Assembly (NCBI RefSeq): GCF_001702265.1
Contig: NZ_MAUE01000028.1
Coordinates: 95,504 to 159,503 of the forward strand
From: Pseudomonas aylmerensis
Lineage (GTDB): Bacteria; Pseudomonadota; Gammaproteobacteria; Pseudomonadales; Pseudomonadaceae
DNA: 64,000 nt
Direction: 5' to 3'
Shown: positions 33,766 through 42,740 of the stretch, piece after piece
Layout of the letters: each line of letters opens with the position of its first letter
How positions within the stretch are numbered: the stretch's first letter is position 1
The notes under the pieces: model-generated
What the model was told of the DNA's origin: nothing
The model's database searches: none
The model's input: the letters and a program-made list of their open reading frames with translations, nothing else
Made by a program: the position numbers and the translations under genes

Positions 33766-34839
33766 TCAATGCTCCCGGCTGGCGAAGTCGATGCGTGGAT
33801 CGACCAGGGTGTAGGTGAGGTCGCCGATCAGTTTCACGATCAGCCCCAGCAGGGTGAAGATGAACAGCGTGCCGAACACCACCGGGTAGTCGCGGTTGAT
33901 GGCCGCTTCAAAGCTCATCAGGCCGAGGCCGTCGAGGGAGAAGATCACTTCGACCAGCAAGGAGCCGGTGAAGAAGATGCCGATGAACGCCGAGGGGAAG
34001 CCCGCGATCACCAGCAACATTGCATTGCGGAACACGTGGCCGTAGAGCACGCGGCGGTTGGTCAAGCCCTTGGCCTTGGCGGTGACCACGTACTGCTTGT
34101 TGATCTCGTCAAGAAAGCTGTTCTTGGTCAGCAGGGTCATGGTGGCGAAGTTACCGATCACCAGTGCGGTAATCGGCAGCGCCAGGTGCCAGAAGTAGTC
34201 GAGAATCTTGCCGCCCCAACTCAGTTCGTCGAAGTTGTTGGACGTCAGCCCGCGCAACGGGAACCAGTCGAAATAACTGCCGCCGGCAAACACCACGATC
34301 AACAGGATCGCAAACAGGAACGCCGGGATCGCGTACCCGACGATGATCGCCGAGCTGGTCCACACATCGAAATGGCTGCCGTGGCGCGTGGCCTTGGCGA
34401 TCCCCAGCGGGATCGACACCAGGTACATGATCAGCGTGCTCCACAGCCCGAGGGAAATGGACACCGGCATCTTTTCCTTGATCAGGTCGATGACCTTGGC
34501 GTCGCGGAAGAAGCTGTCGCCGAAATCCAGCGTGGCGTAGTTCTTGACCATGATCCACAGGCGTTCCGGCGCCGACTTGTCGAAGCCGTACATCTTCTCG
34601 ATTTCCTTGATCAGCGCCGGGTCCAGGCCCTGGGCGCCACGGTAGCTGGAGCCGGCCACCGCGACTTCGGCACCGCCGCCGGCAATGCGGCTGGTGGCGC
34701 CTTCAAAGCCTTCGAGCTTGGCGATCATCTGTTCGACCGGCCCACCGGGCGCGGCCTGGATGATGACAAAGTTGATCAGCAGGATGCCGAACAGCGTGGG
34801 GATGATCAGTAACAGGCGGCGAATAATATAGGCCAGCAT
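33766..34839 (-). CDS. yejB: ABC transporter permease YejB
   Basis: A 357-residue permease of the DppB type, starting MLAYIIRRLLLIIPTLFGILL. A periplasmic loop lies at about 40-110. The transport domain contains the contact loop YVVTAKAKGLTNRRVLYGHVFRNA. The start codon directly follows the TGA of the upstream binding-protein gene (TGAATG), so translation is coupled. Confidence 0.92.
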   Translation of the reverse strand: MLAYIIRRLLLIIPTLFGILLINFVIIQAAPGGPVEQMIAKLEGFEGATSRIAGGGAEVAVAGSSYRGAQGLDPALIKEIEKMYGFDKSAPERLWIMVKNYATLDFGDSFFRDAKVIDLIKEKMPVSISLGLWSTLIMYLVSIPLGIAKATRHGSHFDVWTSSAIIVGYAIPAFLFAILLIVVFAGGSYFDWFPLRGLTSNNFDELSWGGKILDYFWHLALPITALVIGNFATMTLLTKNSFLDEINKQYVVTAKAKGLTNRRVLYGHVFRNAMLLVIAGFPSAFIGIFFTGSLLVEVIFSLDGLGLMSFEAAINRDYPVVFGTLFIFTLLGLIVKLIGDLTYTLVDPRIDFASREH

Positions 34840-36678
34840 TCAATCGCCTCCGCTCGCCGGATCGGCGGTCTGGGTGGTGTCCACGGTTACCGCCGGCTTG
34901 GCATCGGGCTTGGCCCACCAGGTGGCGGTGCCGACGTCATAGCGCGGTGAGACCTTCGGGTGGCCGAGGTGGTCCCAGTACGCTACGCGGTAGGTCTTGA
35001 TGTGCCAGTTGGGGATCACGTAGTAACCGAACTGCAGCACACGGTCCAGGGCCTTGGCATGGGCCACCAGGCTTTGGCGCGAGTCGGCGTCGATCAGCTC
35101 TTCCACCAGTTGGTCGACGGCCGGGTCCTTGAGCCCCATGTAGTTGCGGCTGCCGGGCTTGTCGGCGCTGGACGACGACCAGAATTCGCGCTGCTCGTTA
35201 CCCGGTGAGGTGGACTGCGGGAAACTGCCGACCAGCATGTCGAAGTCCCGCGAGCGAATACGGTTGACGAATTGCGAGACGTCGACCCGGCGGATCACCA
35301 GGTCGATGCCCAGGTCGGCGAGGTTGCGCTTGAACGGCAGCAGGATGCGTTCGAACTCGGTCTGGGCGAGCAGGAACTCGATGGTCACCGGTTTGCCGGT
35401 GGTGTCGACCATCTTGTCGTCGACGATGCGCCAGCCGGCTTCCTGGAGCAGTTGATAGGCCTCGCGCTGCTGGGTGCGGATCATGCCGCTGCCGTCGGTT
35501 TTGGCCGGTTCGAAGGCCTGGGTGAAGACCTCGGCGGGGATCTTGTCGCGCAGCGGCTCGAGGATCTTCAGCTCGTCCGGTCCGGGCAGGCCGGTGGCGG
35601 CCATTTCGGAGTTTTCGAAATAACTGCGGGTACGGGTGTAGGCGCCGTTGAACAGCTGTTTGTTGCTCCATTCGAAGTCCAGCAACAGGCTGATCGCCTT
35701 GCGCACGCGCACATCCTGGAACATCGGCTTGCGCGTATTGAACACAAAGCCCTGCATGCCGGTGGGGTTGCCGTTGGGGATTTCTTCCTTGATCAGCCGG
35801 CCCTGGGCCACTGCCGGAATGTTGTAGGCGTTGGCCCAGTTCTTGGCACTGAACTCCAGCCAGTAATCGAACTGCCCGGCCTTCAACGCTTCCAGGGAGA
35901 CGGTGCTGTCGCGGTAGTAGTCGGTGATGCGGTTATCGAAATTGTAGAAACCTTTAGTGATCGGCAGGTCCTTGGCCCAGTAGTCCTTGACCCGCTCGTA
36001 GCGGATCATGCGCCCGGCCTTGACCTCGGCGACCTGGTACGGCCCGCTGCCCAGCGGCACTTCCAGGTTGCCCTTGGCAAAATCACGCGTGGCCCACCAG
36101 TGCTTGGGCAATACCGGCAGTTGCCCGAGGATCAGCGGCAATTCACGATTGTTGGTGCGCTTGAACTTGAACAGCACGCGCAGTGGGTCCTCGGCGACCA
36201 CTTCGTCGACGTCGGCATAGTAGGTGCGATAGATCGGCGAGCCTTCCTTGAGCAGGGTCTGGAAGGTGAACACCACGTCTTCGGCACGGATCGGGTGGCC
36301 GTCGTGGAAGCGCGCTTCGGGGCGCAGGTAGAAGCGCACCCAACTGTTGTCCGGGGCCTTTTCGATCTTGCCGGCGACCAGCCCGTACTCCGTGATCGGT
36401 TCGTCCAGGCTCTGCATGGCCAGGGTGTCGTAGATCAGCCCCAGGTTGTCGGCGGGCACGCCCTTGCTGATGTACGGGTTGAGGCTGTCGAAGCCGCCCA
36501 TGCTCGACTCGCGGAAGGTGCCGCCCTTGGGCGCGTCCGGGTTGACGTAGTCGAAGTGCTTGAAGTCGGCGGGGTATTTCGGCGGTTCGTTGTAGAGCGT
36601 CAACGCATGTTGCGGGGCGGCCTGGGCCGCGGTGCACAGCAACAGGCCGCCAAGCAGGGCAGTACGCAAATACATCAT
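34840..36678 (-). CDS. yejA: Extracellular solute-binding protein YejA, second of two
   Basis: A 612-residue periplasmic receptor with a signal peptide of about 21 residues from the second Met (MYLRTALLGGLLLCTAAQA). Family marks are HFDYVNPDAPKGGTFR, the PEARFHDGHPIRAEDVVF segment and the YMGLKDPAVDQLVEELI region near the end. The ATG at 36678 overlaps the stop of the other binding-protein gene (ATGA), and GGAG precedes it. The two receptors are clearly homologous but diverged, so they may bring different ligands to one channel. Confidence 0.9.
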   Translation of the reverse strand: MMYLRTALLGGLLLCTAAQAAPQHALTLYNEPPKYPADFKHFDYVNPDAPKGGTFRESSMGGFDSLNPYISKGVPADNLGLIYDTLAMQSLDEPITEYGLVAGKIEKAPDNSWVRFYLRPEARFHDGHPIRAEDVVFTFQTLLKEGSPIYRTYYADVDEVVAEDPLRVLFKFKRTNNRELPLILGQLPVLPKHWWATRDFAKGNLEVPLGSGPYQVAEVKAGRMIRYERVKDYWAKDLPITKGFYNFDNRITDYYRDSTVSLEALKAGQFDYWLEFSAKNWANAYNIPAVAQGRLIKEEIPNGNPTGMQGFVFNTRKPMFQDVRVRKAISLLLDFEWSNKQLFNGAYTRTRSYFENSEMAATGLPGPDELKILEPLRDKIPAEVFTQAFEPAKTDGSGMIRTQQREAYQLLQEAGWRIVDDKMVDTTGKPVTIEFLLAQTEFERILLPFKRNLADLGIDLVIRRVDVSQFVNRIRSRDFDMLVGSFPQSTSPGNEQREFWSSSSADKPGSRNYMGLKDPAVDQLVEELIDADSRQSLVAHAKALDRVLQFGYYVIPNWHIKTYRVAYWDHLGHPKVSPRYDVGTATWWAKPDAKPAVTVDTTQTADPASGGD

Positions 36679-38504
36679 TGGGCTTTCTCCGAAGCTTTCA
36701 GCCACCACGCGCTCAGGCCCAGGCTATAGGGCGGCGTGGTGACAAAGGCGAACCGGTTGCGGTACGCCAAGCGATGATAGTTGAGGTACCAGTTGGGAAT
36801 ACTGTAGTGCTGCCACAGCAGCACCCGGTCCAGGGCGCGACCGGCCGCCAGTTGTTCTTCGCGGGTCTTGGCCGCCAGCAGTTGTTCCAGCAGGTGATCG
36901 ACGATGGGGTTGTTGATGCCTGCGTAGTTCTTGCTGCCCTTGATGGCGGCCTGGCTGGAGTGGAAGTACTGCCACTGTTCGAGGCCGGGGCTCAAGGTCT
37001 GGTTGAGGGTGATGAGGATCATGTCGAAGTCGAACTGGTCCAGGCGCTGCTTGTACTGCGCGCGGTCAACCGTGCGCAGGCGCGCGTCGATGCCGATGCT
37101 GATCAGGTTCTCGACGTACGGCTGCAGGATGCGCTCCAGGTTCGGGTTGACCAGCAGGATCTCGAAGCGCAGCGGTTGCCCGTCCTTGTCGAGCAGGCGT
37201 TGCCCCGACAGCTTCCAGCCGGCGTCGCCGAGCAGGGCGAGGGCGCGGCGCATGGTTTCGCGGGGGATACCGCGTCCGTCGGTCTGGGGCAGGCTGAAGG
37301 CCTGCGTGAACAGGTTGGGCGGCAACTGGTCGCGGTAGGGCGAGAGCATCAGCCATTCATGGCCGGTGGGCACCCCGGTGGCGGCGAATTCACTGTTGGG
37401 GTAATAGCTGAGGGTACGTTTATAGGCGCCGCTGAACAGCGTGCGGTTGGTCCACTCGAAGTCGAACATCATGCCCAGGGCTTCGCGCACCTTGGTCTGG
37501 CTGAAGGTCGGCCGGCGCGTGTTCATGAACAGGCCCTGGCTCTGGGTCGGGATCTGGTGGGCGATCTGTGCCTTGATCACGTCGCCCCGGTTGACCGCCG
37601 GGAAGTTGTAGCCATTCGCCCAGTTCTTGGCCTGGTGCTCGATATAGATATCGAACTCACCGGCCTTGAATGCTTCGAAGGCCACGTCGCTGTCGCGGTA
37701 AAACTCCACTTCGACCTTGTCGTAGTTATAAAAACCCTGGTTGACCGGCAGGTCCTTGCCCCAGTAGTCCTTGACCCGCTCGAACACCAACTGCCGCCCT
37801 GGAGTGACCTTGCTGATGCGGTACGGCCCGCTGCCCAAAGGGGGTTCGAAGGTAGTGGCCTTGAAGTCGCGATTCTTCCAGTAGTGCTGGGGCAGCACCG
37901 GCAACTCGCCCAGGCGCAGGATCAGCAGCGGATTGCCGGCGCGCTTGAACACAAAACGGATGCGGTGCCGGTTGAGGATATCGACCCGCGCCACTTCCTG
38001 CAGGTTGGTGCGGTACTGCGGGTGGCCTTCGGTCAGCAGGGTGCGATAGGAAAACGCCACGTCATACGCGGTGATCGGCTTGCCATCGTGAAAGCGTGCT
38101 TCCGGGCGCAGGTTGAACACCACCCAGCTGCGGTCCTCGCTGTACTCCACCGACTGGGCAATCAGCCCATAGCTGGAAGTGGGTTCATCGCCGGACGGCG
38201 CGTACTGGCCAGTGCCGACCATCAACGGCTCGTTCAGCTCATTGACGCCGTACTGGAGGAAATTGGGCGTGGAAACCGGGCTGGAGCCCTTGAAGGTGTA
38301 GGGGTTGAGCGTATCGAACGTGCCAAATGCCATGACCCGCAAGGTCCCGCCTTTCGGCGCTGCAGGGTTTACCCAATCGAAGTGGGTGAATTTGGCCGGG
38401 TACTTGAGCGTGCCGAACTGCGTGTAACCGTGGCTCTCGGTAATCGTCGCGTTCGCACCAAAGCTCAAGGCCAGACTTATTAGTAAAAGGAGGGGACGCT
38501 TCAA
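36675..38504 (-). CDS. yejA: Extracellular solute-binding protein YejA, first of two
   Basis: A 609-residue periplasmic receptor and the first gene of the yej operon. The signal peptide (MKRPLLLLISLALSFGANA) is clear, followed by THFDWVNPAAPKGGTLR and PEARFHDGKPITAYDVAF, as in the downstream paralogue. The only usable start giving an intact signal peptide is TTG at 38504. A weak GGA lies upstream, so initiation may be inefficient. The promoter should be in the repeat-rich region 38505-39091. Confidence 0.88.
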   Translation of the reverse strand: MKRPLLLLISLALSFGANATITESHGYTQFGTLKYPAKFTHFDWVNPAAPKGGTLRVMAFGTFDTLNPYTFKGSSPVSTPNFLQYGVNELNEPLMVGTGQYAPSGDEPTSSYGLIAQSVEYSEDRSWVVFNLRPEARFHDGKPITAYDVAFSYRTLLTEGHPQYRTNLQEVARVDILNRHRIRFVFKRAGNPLLILRLGELPVLPQHYWKNRDFKATTFEPPLGSGPYRISKVTPGRQLVFERVKDYWGKDLPVNQGFYNYDKVEVEFYRDSDVAFEAFKAGEFDIYIEHQAKNWANGYNFPAVNRGDVIKAQIAHQIPTQSQGLFMNTRRPTFSQTKVREALGMMFDFEWTNRTLFSGAYKRTLSYYPNSEFAATGVPTGHEWLMLSPYRDQLPPNLFTQAFSLPQTDGRGIPRETMRRALALLGDAGWKLSGQRLLDKDGQPLRFEILLVNPNLERILQPYVENLISIGIDARLRTVDRAQYKQRLDQFDFDMILITLNQTLSPGLEQWQYFHSSQAAIKGSKNYAGINNPIVDHLLEQLLAAKTREEQLAAGRALDRVLLWQHYSIPNWYLNYHRLAYRNRFAFVTTPPYSLGLSAWWLKASEKAQ

Positions 38505-38630
38505 GTCAGGAATCCGATCCAGGCAGCTTGGGCTTTATGATCGGTACAGTAACAGCTTGTTCCGGTTGGAAAAAGGCTGTTGCGGGGGGTGACTGAGGGC
38601 CGGCGAGGTCTTGAGCGGTATGACGGACAA

Positions 38631-38718
38631 ATGTGGGAGCTGGCTTGCCTGCGATAGCATCGGCTCGGTATCACCGATACACCGAGGTGTCTGCATCGCA
38701 GGCAAGCCAGCTCCCACA
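38631..38718. repeat. REPIN-like head-to-head REP pair
   Basis: TGTGGGAGCTGGCTTGCCTG (from 38632) recurs inverted as CAGGCAAGCCAGCTCCCACA (ending 38718), with about 45 bp between. The long arms could form a hairpin of 20 bp or more. This is the paired REP structure mobilised by RAYT transposases in P. fluorescens; no RAYT gene is in the window. Confidence 0.75.
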
Positions 38719-39055
38719 CTTGGGCTGCGTCGCTTCGGATATTGCGATCCCACAGGGGATTGAAATAACGGCGACACCGCAATCCCCTGTAGGAGTTGTC
38801 GAGCTTCAGCGAGGCTGCGAAAGCGCTGTCGCAGGCGAAGAGAATGCCAGCAATGCCGCCGCCTTCGCAGCCTCGCCGGGGCAAGCCAGCTCCCACACTT
38901 GGGCCGCGTCGCTTCGGATATTGCGATCCCACAGGGGATTGAAATAACGGCGACACCGCAATCCCCTGTGGGAGTTGTCGAGCTTCAGCGAGGCTGCGAA
39001 AGCGCTGTCTCAGGCGAAGAAAATGCGAGCAATGCCGCCGCCTTTGCCGCCTCGG
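38703..39055. repeat. Tandem duplication of a unit of about 179 bp
   Basis: Unit 1 is 38703-38881 (179 bp) and unit 2 is 38882-39055 (174 bp). Both begin CAAGCCAGCTCCCACACTTG and differ at only a few positions and one short deletion near the right end. A third start (CAAGCCAGCTCCCAC) follows at 39056. Each unit contains the inverted repeat CCCACAGGGGATTG / CAATCCCCTGT[AG]GG (38749-38762 and 38780-38793 in unit 1). Confidence 0.85.
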
Positions 39056-39091
39056 CAAGCCAGCTCCCACCTGCGCCCGCTCGCGAGCCGG

Positions 39092-40504
39092 TTACCGGGG
39101 CCCGGAAACCACCAGCATCTGCCCCGGCTTCAACGCCTGGCCAGTGCGCGGGTTCCAGCGCTTGAGATGTTGCATCTCGACGTTGAAACGTTTGGCGACG
39201 ATATACAGCGAATCGCCTTTCTTGACCTTGTATTGCACCGGCTTCTTGCTGTCAGCCTTGGCCACCAGCTTGCGCGTGTCCTGCATCACCAGGGTCTGGC
39301 CGACCTTGAGCGCCTGGCCGTTGAGCTTGTTCCAGCGCTGCAGGTCATGCACATCGACCTTGTTCGCCTTGGCGATCAGTGTGAGGTTGTCGCCACTGCG
39401 CACCTTGTAGCTGCGGGTACGCCCGGCCACCCGTGCCGTTTCAACTTCGTCGAACACCGGCTTCTTCGGACGCAGCGCCAGCAATTCCTCGGGCTTCATC
39501 GCCGAAAGGCTGCTGGTGAGCAGTTGTGCCTTGGAACTTGGCACCAACAGATGCTGCGGGCCGTCCAGGGTGGTGCGCTGCTTGAGTGCCGGGTTGAGCT
39601 GGAACAGTTCGTCTTCGTCGATCTCGGCCAGCGCGGCGACCCGGGACAGGTCCATGCTCTGCTTGACTTCCACCACTTCGAAGTACGGCGTGTTGGCGAT
39701 CGGGTTCAGGTTGACGCCGTAGGCCTCAGGGGCCAGTACCACCTGGGACAGCGCCAGGAACTTGGGCACGTAGTCCTTGGTTTCCTGGGGCAGGGGCAGG
39801 TTCCAGTAATCGGTGGGCAGGCCGAGCTTCTCGTTGCGCTCGATGGCCCGGCTGACCGTGCCTTCGCCGGCGTTATAGGCGGCCAGCGCCAGCAGCCAAT
39901 CACCGTTGAACATATCGTGCAGACGGGTCAGATAGTCCAGGGCGGCGGTGGTGGAGGCGGTGATATCGCGGCGGCCATCATAGGCGCGGGTCTGGCGCAG
40001 GTTGAAGTAGCGTCCGGTGGAGGGGATGAACTGCCACAGGCCGACCGCATCGCTGCGCGAATAGGCCATTGGGTTGTAGGCACTTTCGATCACTGGCAGC
40101 AGCGCCAGCTCCAGGGGCATGTTGCGCTCTTCAAGGCGTTCGACGATGTAATGAATGTAGAGACTGCCGCGTTCACCGGCGTTCTCCAGGAAGGACGGGT
40201 TGCTGGCGAACCACAGGCGCTGTTGCTCGATGCGTGGGTTGACGCCCAGGCCGTCCTGCAATTGAAAGCCCCGGCGCATGCGTTCCCAGACATCCTGGGG
40301 CACTTCGGGGCTGGGCTTCTCTGAAAGCCAAATAGGTTTTTGCTTGATCTTGGCGGCAAGATTGGGTTTGGGTTGCACGGTGGATTGTGCAGCGAAATTT
40401 GTCGATTGGCAGCCCGCCAGAGTCGCGGACACGGCCACCGCCACGGCTTGAGCCAGGCGGGTCAATGCGTCTGAATGGTTGGATTTACGAATAGATGACG
40501 ACAT
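39092..40504 (-). CDS. mltD: Membrane-bound lytic murein transglycosylase D
   Basis: A 470-residue lipoprotein that cleaves peptidoglycan glycan strands. The lipobox is LAGC (about residue 32). The SLT domain contains the catalytic glutamate in VIESAYNP, then SDAVGLWQFIPSTGRYF and AYNAGEGTVSRAI. Two LysM cell-wall-binding modules close the protein (SYKVRSGDNLTLIA and QYKVKKGDSLYIVA, roughly the last 110 residues). The ATG at 40504 is chosen; upstream codons are non-conserved. It is divergent from nothing; gloB lies upstream on the same strand. Confidence 0.93.
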   Translation of the reverse strand: MSSSIRKSNHSDALTRLAQAVAVAVSATLAGCQSTNFAAQSTVQPKPNLAAKIKQKPIWLSEKPSPEVPQDVWERMRRGFQLQDGLGVNPRIEQQRLWFASNPSFLENAGERGSLYIHYIVERLEERNMPLELALLPVIESAYNPMAYSRSDAVGLWQFIPSTGRYFNLRQTRAYDGRRDITASTTAALDYLTRLHDMFNGDWLLALAAYNAGEGTVSRAIERNEKLGLPTDYWNLPLPQETKDYVPKFLALSQVVLAPEAYGVNLNPIANTPYFEVVEVKQSMDLSRVAALAEIDEDELFQLNPALKQRTTLDGPQHLLVPSSKAQLLTSSLSAMKPEELLALRPKKPVFDEVETARVAGRTRSYKVRSGDNLTLIAKANKVDVHDLQRWNKLNGQALKVGQTLVMQDTRKLVAKADSKKPVQYKVKKGDSLYIVAKRFNVEMQHLKRWNPRTGQALKPGQMLVVSGPR

Positions 40505-40602
40505 TGGCTGGAAGTAAGTTCCGGGCAAAAATGTCGGGCGATTCTAGAAAGCACTTTGGTTCCGGTCAACCATTCAGAAATTGCGTATCAGATTGCATCC
40601 CG

Positions 40603-41370
40603 TTAGAACTTATCTTTCCAAGCCCTCAAGCTAGCAAACACCTCGGCCCCAGTGCGGTTGTCGCGGCCATTCCGTTCGTCCGCTTTTTGTTTAACGGATG
40701 TTTCAGCGGTACGCAAAAAGGGGTTGGTGAGTTTCTCCAGGGCCAGGTTGGACGGCAGCGTCATCTCGCCGCGGTCACGCAGTTGGCGGACGTTTTCCAC
40801 GCGTTTGGCGATATCGGCGTTGTCCGGTTCCACCGCCTGGGCGAACTTGAGGTTGCTTTGTGTATATTCGTGGGTGCAATACACCCGCGTGTCGGCGGGC
40901 AGGGCGGCCAGGCGTTGCAGCGAAGTGTGCATCTGCTCCGGCGTACCTTCGAACAGGCGCCCGCAACCGGCGGCGAACAGGGTGTCGCCACACAGCAGCA
41001 CGCCCTGGTGATAAAAGGCGATATGGCCCAGGGTGTGGCCGGGCACGGCGTACACGTCGAAATCCCAGCCGAGCACGCTGATACGGTCGTTATCCTGCAG
41101 GGCGACATCCCGCGCCGGGATGTTTTCGTTCGCCGGGCCGTAGACCTTGGCACCCGTCGCGGTTTTGAGTTGCTCGACACCGCCGACATGATCATGGTGA
41201 TGGTGGGTGACCAGGATGTCGCTGAGGGTCCAGTCCGGGTTCTGCTTGAGCCAGGCCAGCACGGGCGCGGCATCGCCGGGGTCGACCACGGCGCAGCGGT
41301 TGGTCTCGGGGTCTTGTAACACCCAGATGTAGTTATCGGTGAAGGCGGGCAGGGCACTGATCTGTATCAT
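40603..41370 (-). CDS. gloB: Hydroxyacylglutathione hydrolase (glyoxalase II)
   Basis: A 255-residue metallo-hydrolase that converts S-D-lactoylglutathione to D-lactate and glutathione, the second step of methylglyoxal detoxification. The binuclear metal motif THHHHDHVGG is intact at about residues 53-62. The C-terminal domain carries the glutathione-binding CTHEYT and N(L)xF segments. The start MIQISALPAFTDNYIW at 41370 is the family start. It is divergent from the methyltransferase gene, with 65 bp between. Confidence 0.94.
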   Translation of the reverse strand: MIQISALPAFTDNYIWVLQDPETNRCAVVDPGDAAPVLAWLKQNPDWTLSDILVTHHHHDHVGGVEQLKTATGAKVYGPANENIPARDVALQDNDRISVLGWDFDVYAVPGHTLGHIAFYHQGVLLCGDTLFAAGCGRLFEGTPEQMHTSLQRLAALPADTRVYCTHEYTQSNLKFAQAVEPDNADIAKRVENVRQLRDRGEMTLPSNLALEKLTNPFLRTAETSVKQKADERNGRDNRTGAEVFASLRAWKDKF

Positions 41371-41435
41371 TCTTCGATTCGCCAAGCTGAACACATTGGT
41401 GCATCTTAGAACGTCTAGGCGAGTTGGAGAATGCA

Positions 41436-42194
41436 ATGACTGATAAAGCGTTCGCCCAGGCCGATCCTGAGTGGCTGGCACTGATCAGCGCCGCCCGCGA
41501 ATGGCTGTCCGGGCCGATCGGGCAATTTCTGCTGGATGAAGAGCGGCGCATGCTCGAAGACGAGTTGGGCCGGTTCTTTGGCGGCTACCTGGTGCACTAC
41601 GGCCCGTCGGCCCAGACACCGCCTGCCGCGCCGCAGGTGCAACGCAACGTGCGCCTGGGGGCGCCGTTGCCGGGGGTGGAGATCGTCTGCGAAGAGCAGG
41701 CCTGGCCGTTGAGCGAGCACGCCGCCGATGTGGTGGTGTTGCAGCACGGCCTGGATTTCTGCCTGTCGCCCCACGGTTTGTTGCGCGAAGCGGCGAGCAG
41801 TGTGCGCCCAGGTGGCCATTTGCTGATTGTCGGCATCAACCCCTGGAGCAGTTGGGGCCTGCGCCATGTGTTCGCCCATGACGGCTTGCGCCAGGCACGC
41901 TGCATCTCGTCGTCACGGGTTGGCGACTGGCTGAACCTGCTGGGCTTCGCGCTGGAGAAACGCCGCTTCGGGTGCTATCGTCCGCCGCTTGCGTCCGCCA
42001 AGTGGCAAGGCCGCCTGGCCGGCTGGGAACGCCGCGCGGGTGCCTGGCAGTTGTCTGGCGGCGGCTTCTATTTATTGGTGGCACGCAAGATCGTGGTCGG
42101 GCTGCGTCCTGTGCGCCAGGTACCACGCCAGTCCATGGGCAAGCTGGTGCCGATGCCGATGGCCAAGGTCAACCGCAAGCAAAGCGAACCGTAA
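41436..42194 (+). CDS. Class I SAM-dependent methyltransferase
   Basis: A 252-residue protein. The methyltransferase_11-type core is seen around ADVVVLQHGLDFC and VRPGGHLLIVGINPWSSWGLRH (about residues 97-150). The N-terminal 50 residues (WLSGPIGQFLLDEERRMLED) are typical of the gloB-neighbour family in pseudomonads, whose substrate is unknown. The start at 41436 has GGAG six bases upstream. It is followed after 29 bp by rnhA, and the order methyltransferase-rnhA-dnaQ is conserved in the genus. Confidence 0.85.
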   Translation: MTDKAFAQADPEWLALISAAREWLSGPIGQFLLDEERRMLEDELGRFFGGYLVHYGPSAQTPPAAPQVQRNVRLGAPLPGVEIVCEEQAWPLSEHAADVVVLQHGLDFCLSPHGLLREAASSVRPGGHLLIVGINPWSSWGLRHVFAHDGLRQARCISSSRVGDWLNLLGFALEKRRFGCYRPPLASAKWQGRLAGWERRAGAWQLSGGGFYLLVARKIVVGLRPVRQVPRQSMGKLVPMPMAKVNRKQSEP

Positions 42195-42223
42195 AACTTT
42201 TTTGATTTCAGACCGAGCAACCG

Positions 42224-42676
42224 ATGACCGATAGCGTAGAACTCTTCACTGATGGTGCCTGCAAGGGCAACCCCGGCCCTGGCGGCTGGGGCGCGTTGCT
42301 GGTGTGCAAGGGCGTGGAGAAGGAGTTGTGGGGTGGCGAAGCCAACACCACCAACAACCGCATGGAACTGATGGGCGCGATTCGCGGCCTCGAAGAACTC
42401 AAGCGCCGCTGCAACGTGCTGCTGGTGACCGACTCGCAATACGTGATGAAGGGCATCAACGAGTGGATGGTCAACTGGAAGAAGCGTGGCTGGAAAACCG
42501 CGGCCAAGGAACCGGTGAAGAATGCCGACCTGTGGCAACTGCTCGATGAGCAATGCAACCGTCATGACATCACCTGGAAATGGGTGCGCGGTCACATCGG
42601 CCATCCGGGCAACGAGCGCGCCGACCAACTGGCCAACCGGGGCGTGGATGAAGTGCGCGGCTACAAGCAGAGTTGA
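42224..42676 (+). CDS. rnhA: Ribonuclease HI
   Basis: A 150-residue endonuclease that removes RNA from RNA-DNA hybrids such as R-loops and primers. The catalytic acids are in place: D10 (LFTDGACKGNPG), the glutamate of NNRMELMGAI, the aspartate of VTDSQYVMKGI and the C-terminal aspartate of GNERADQLA. The basic handle (NWKKRGWKTAAKEPVKN) is present. The length equals that of the E. coli enzyme to within a few residues. Confidence 0.96.
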   Translation: MTDSVELFTDGACKGNPGPGGWGALLVCKGVEKELWGGEANTTNNRMELMGAIRGLEELKRRCNVLLVTDSQYVMKGINEWMVNWKKRGWKTAAKEPVKNADLWQLLDEQCNRHDITWKWVRGHIGHPGNERADQLANRGVDEVRGYKQS

Positions 42677-42740
42677 AGCCGGCTGACGTGTTAACATCGC
42701 GCCCTTTGATTCACACCACACCGTTGAGAGCTGAACCCTG

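Larger units (their letters stand above)
38505..39091. repeat. Repeat-only intergenic stretch (REP pair plus tandem duplication)
   Basis: These 587 bp contain no credible gene. The left part, 38631-38718, is a head-to-head REP pair. From 38703 to 39055 a longer unit is repeated in tandem. The right end repeats the start of the unit again at 39056. Transcripts entering from mltD would pass through several strong hairpins before the yej operon. Confidence 0.75.

Noticed and set aside
36678..38483. Open frame of about 600 codons opposite the first yejA
   Set aside because: Antisense shadow caused by third-position GC; no ribosome-binding site or family pattern.
38703..39068. Possible CRISPR-like array
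   Set aside because: Only two long near-identical units in direct contact, no short repeats with unique spacers and no cas genes.
38501..39070. Open frames in the repeat region upstream of yej
   Set aside because: They consist of translated REP and tandem units with internal repetition and do not resemble proteins.
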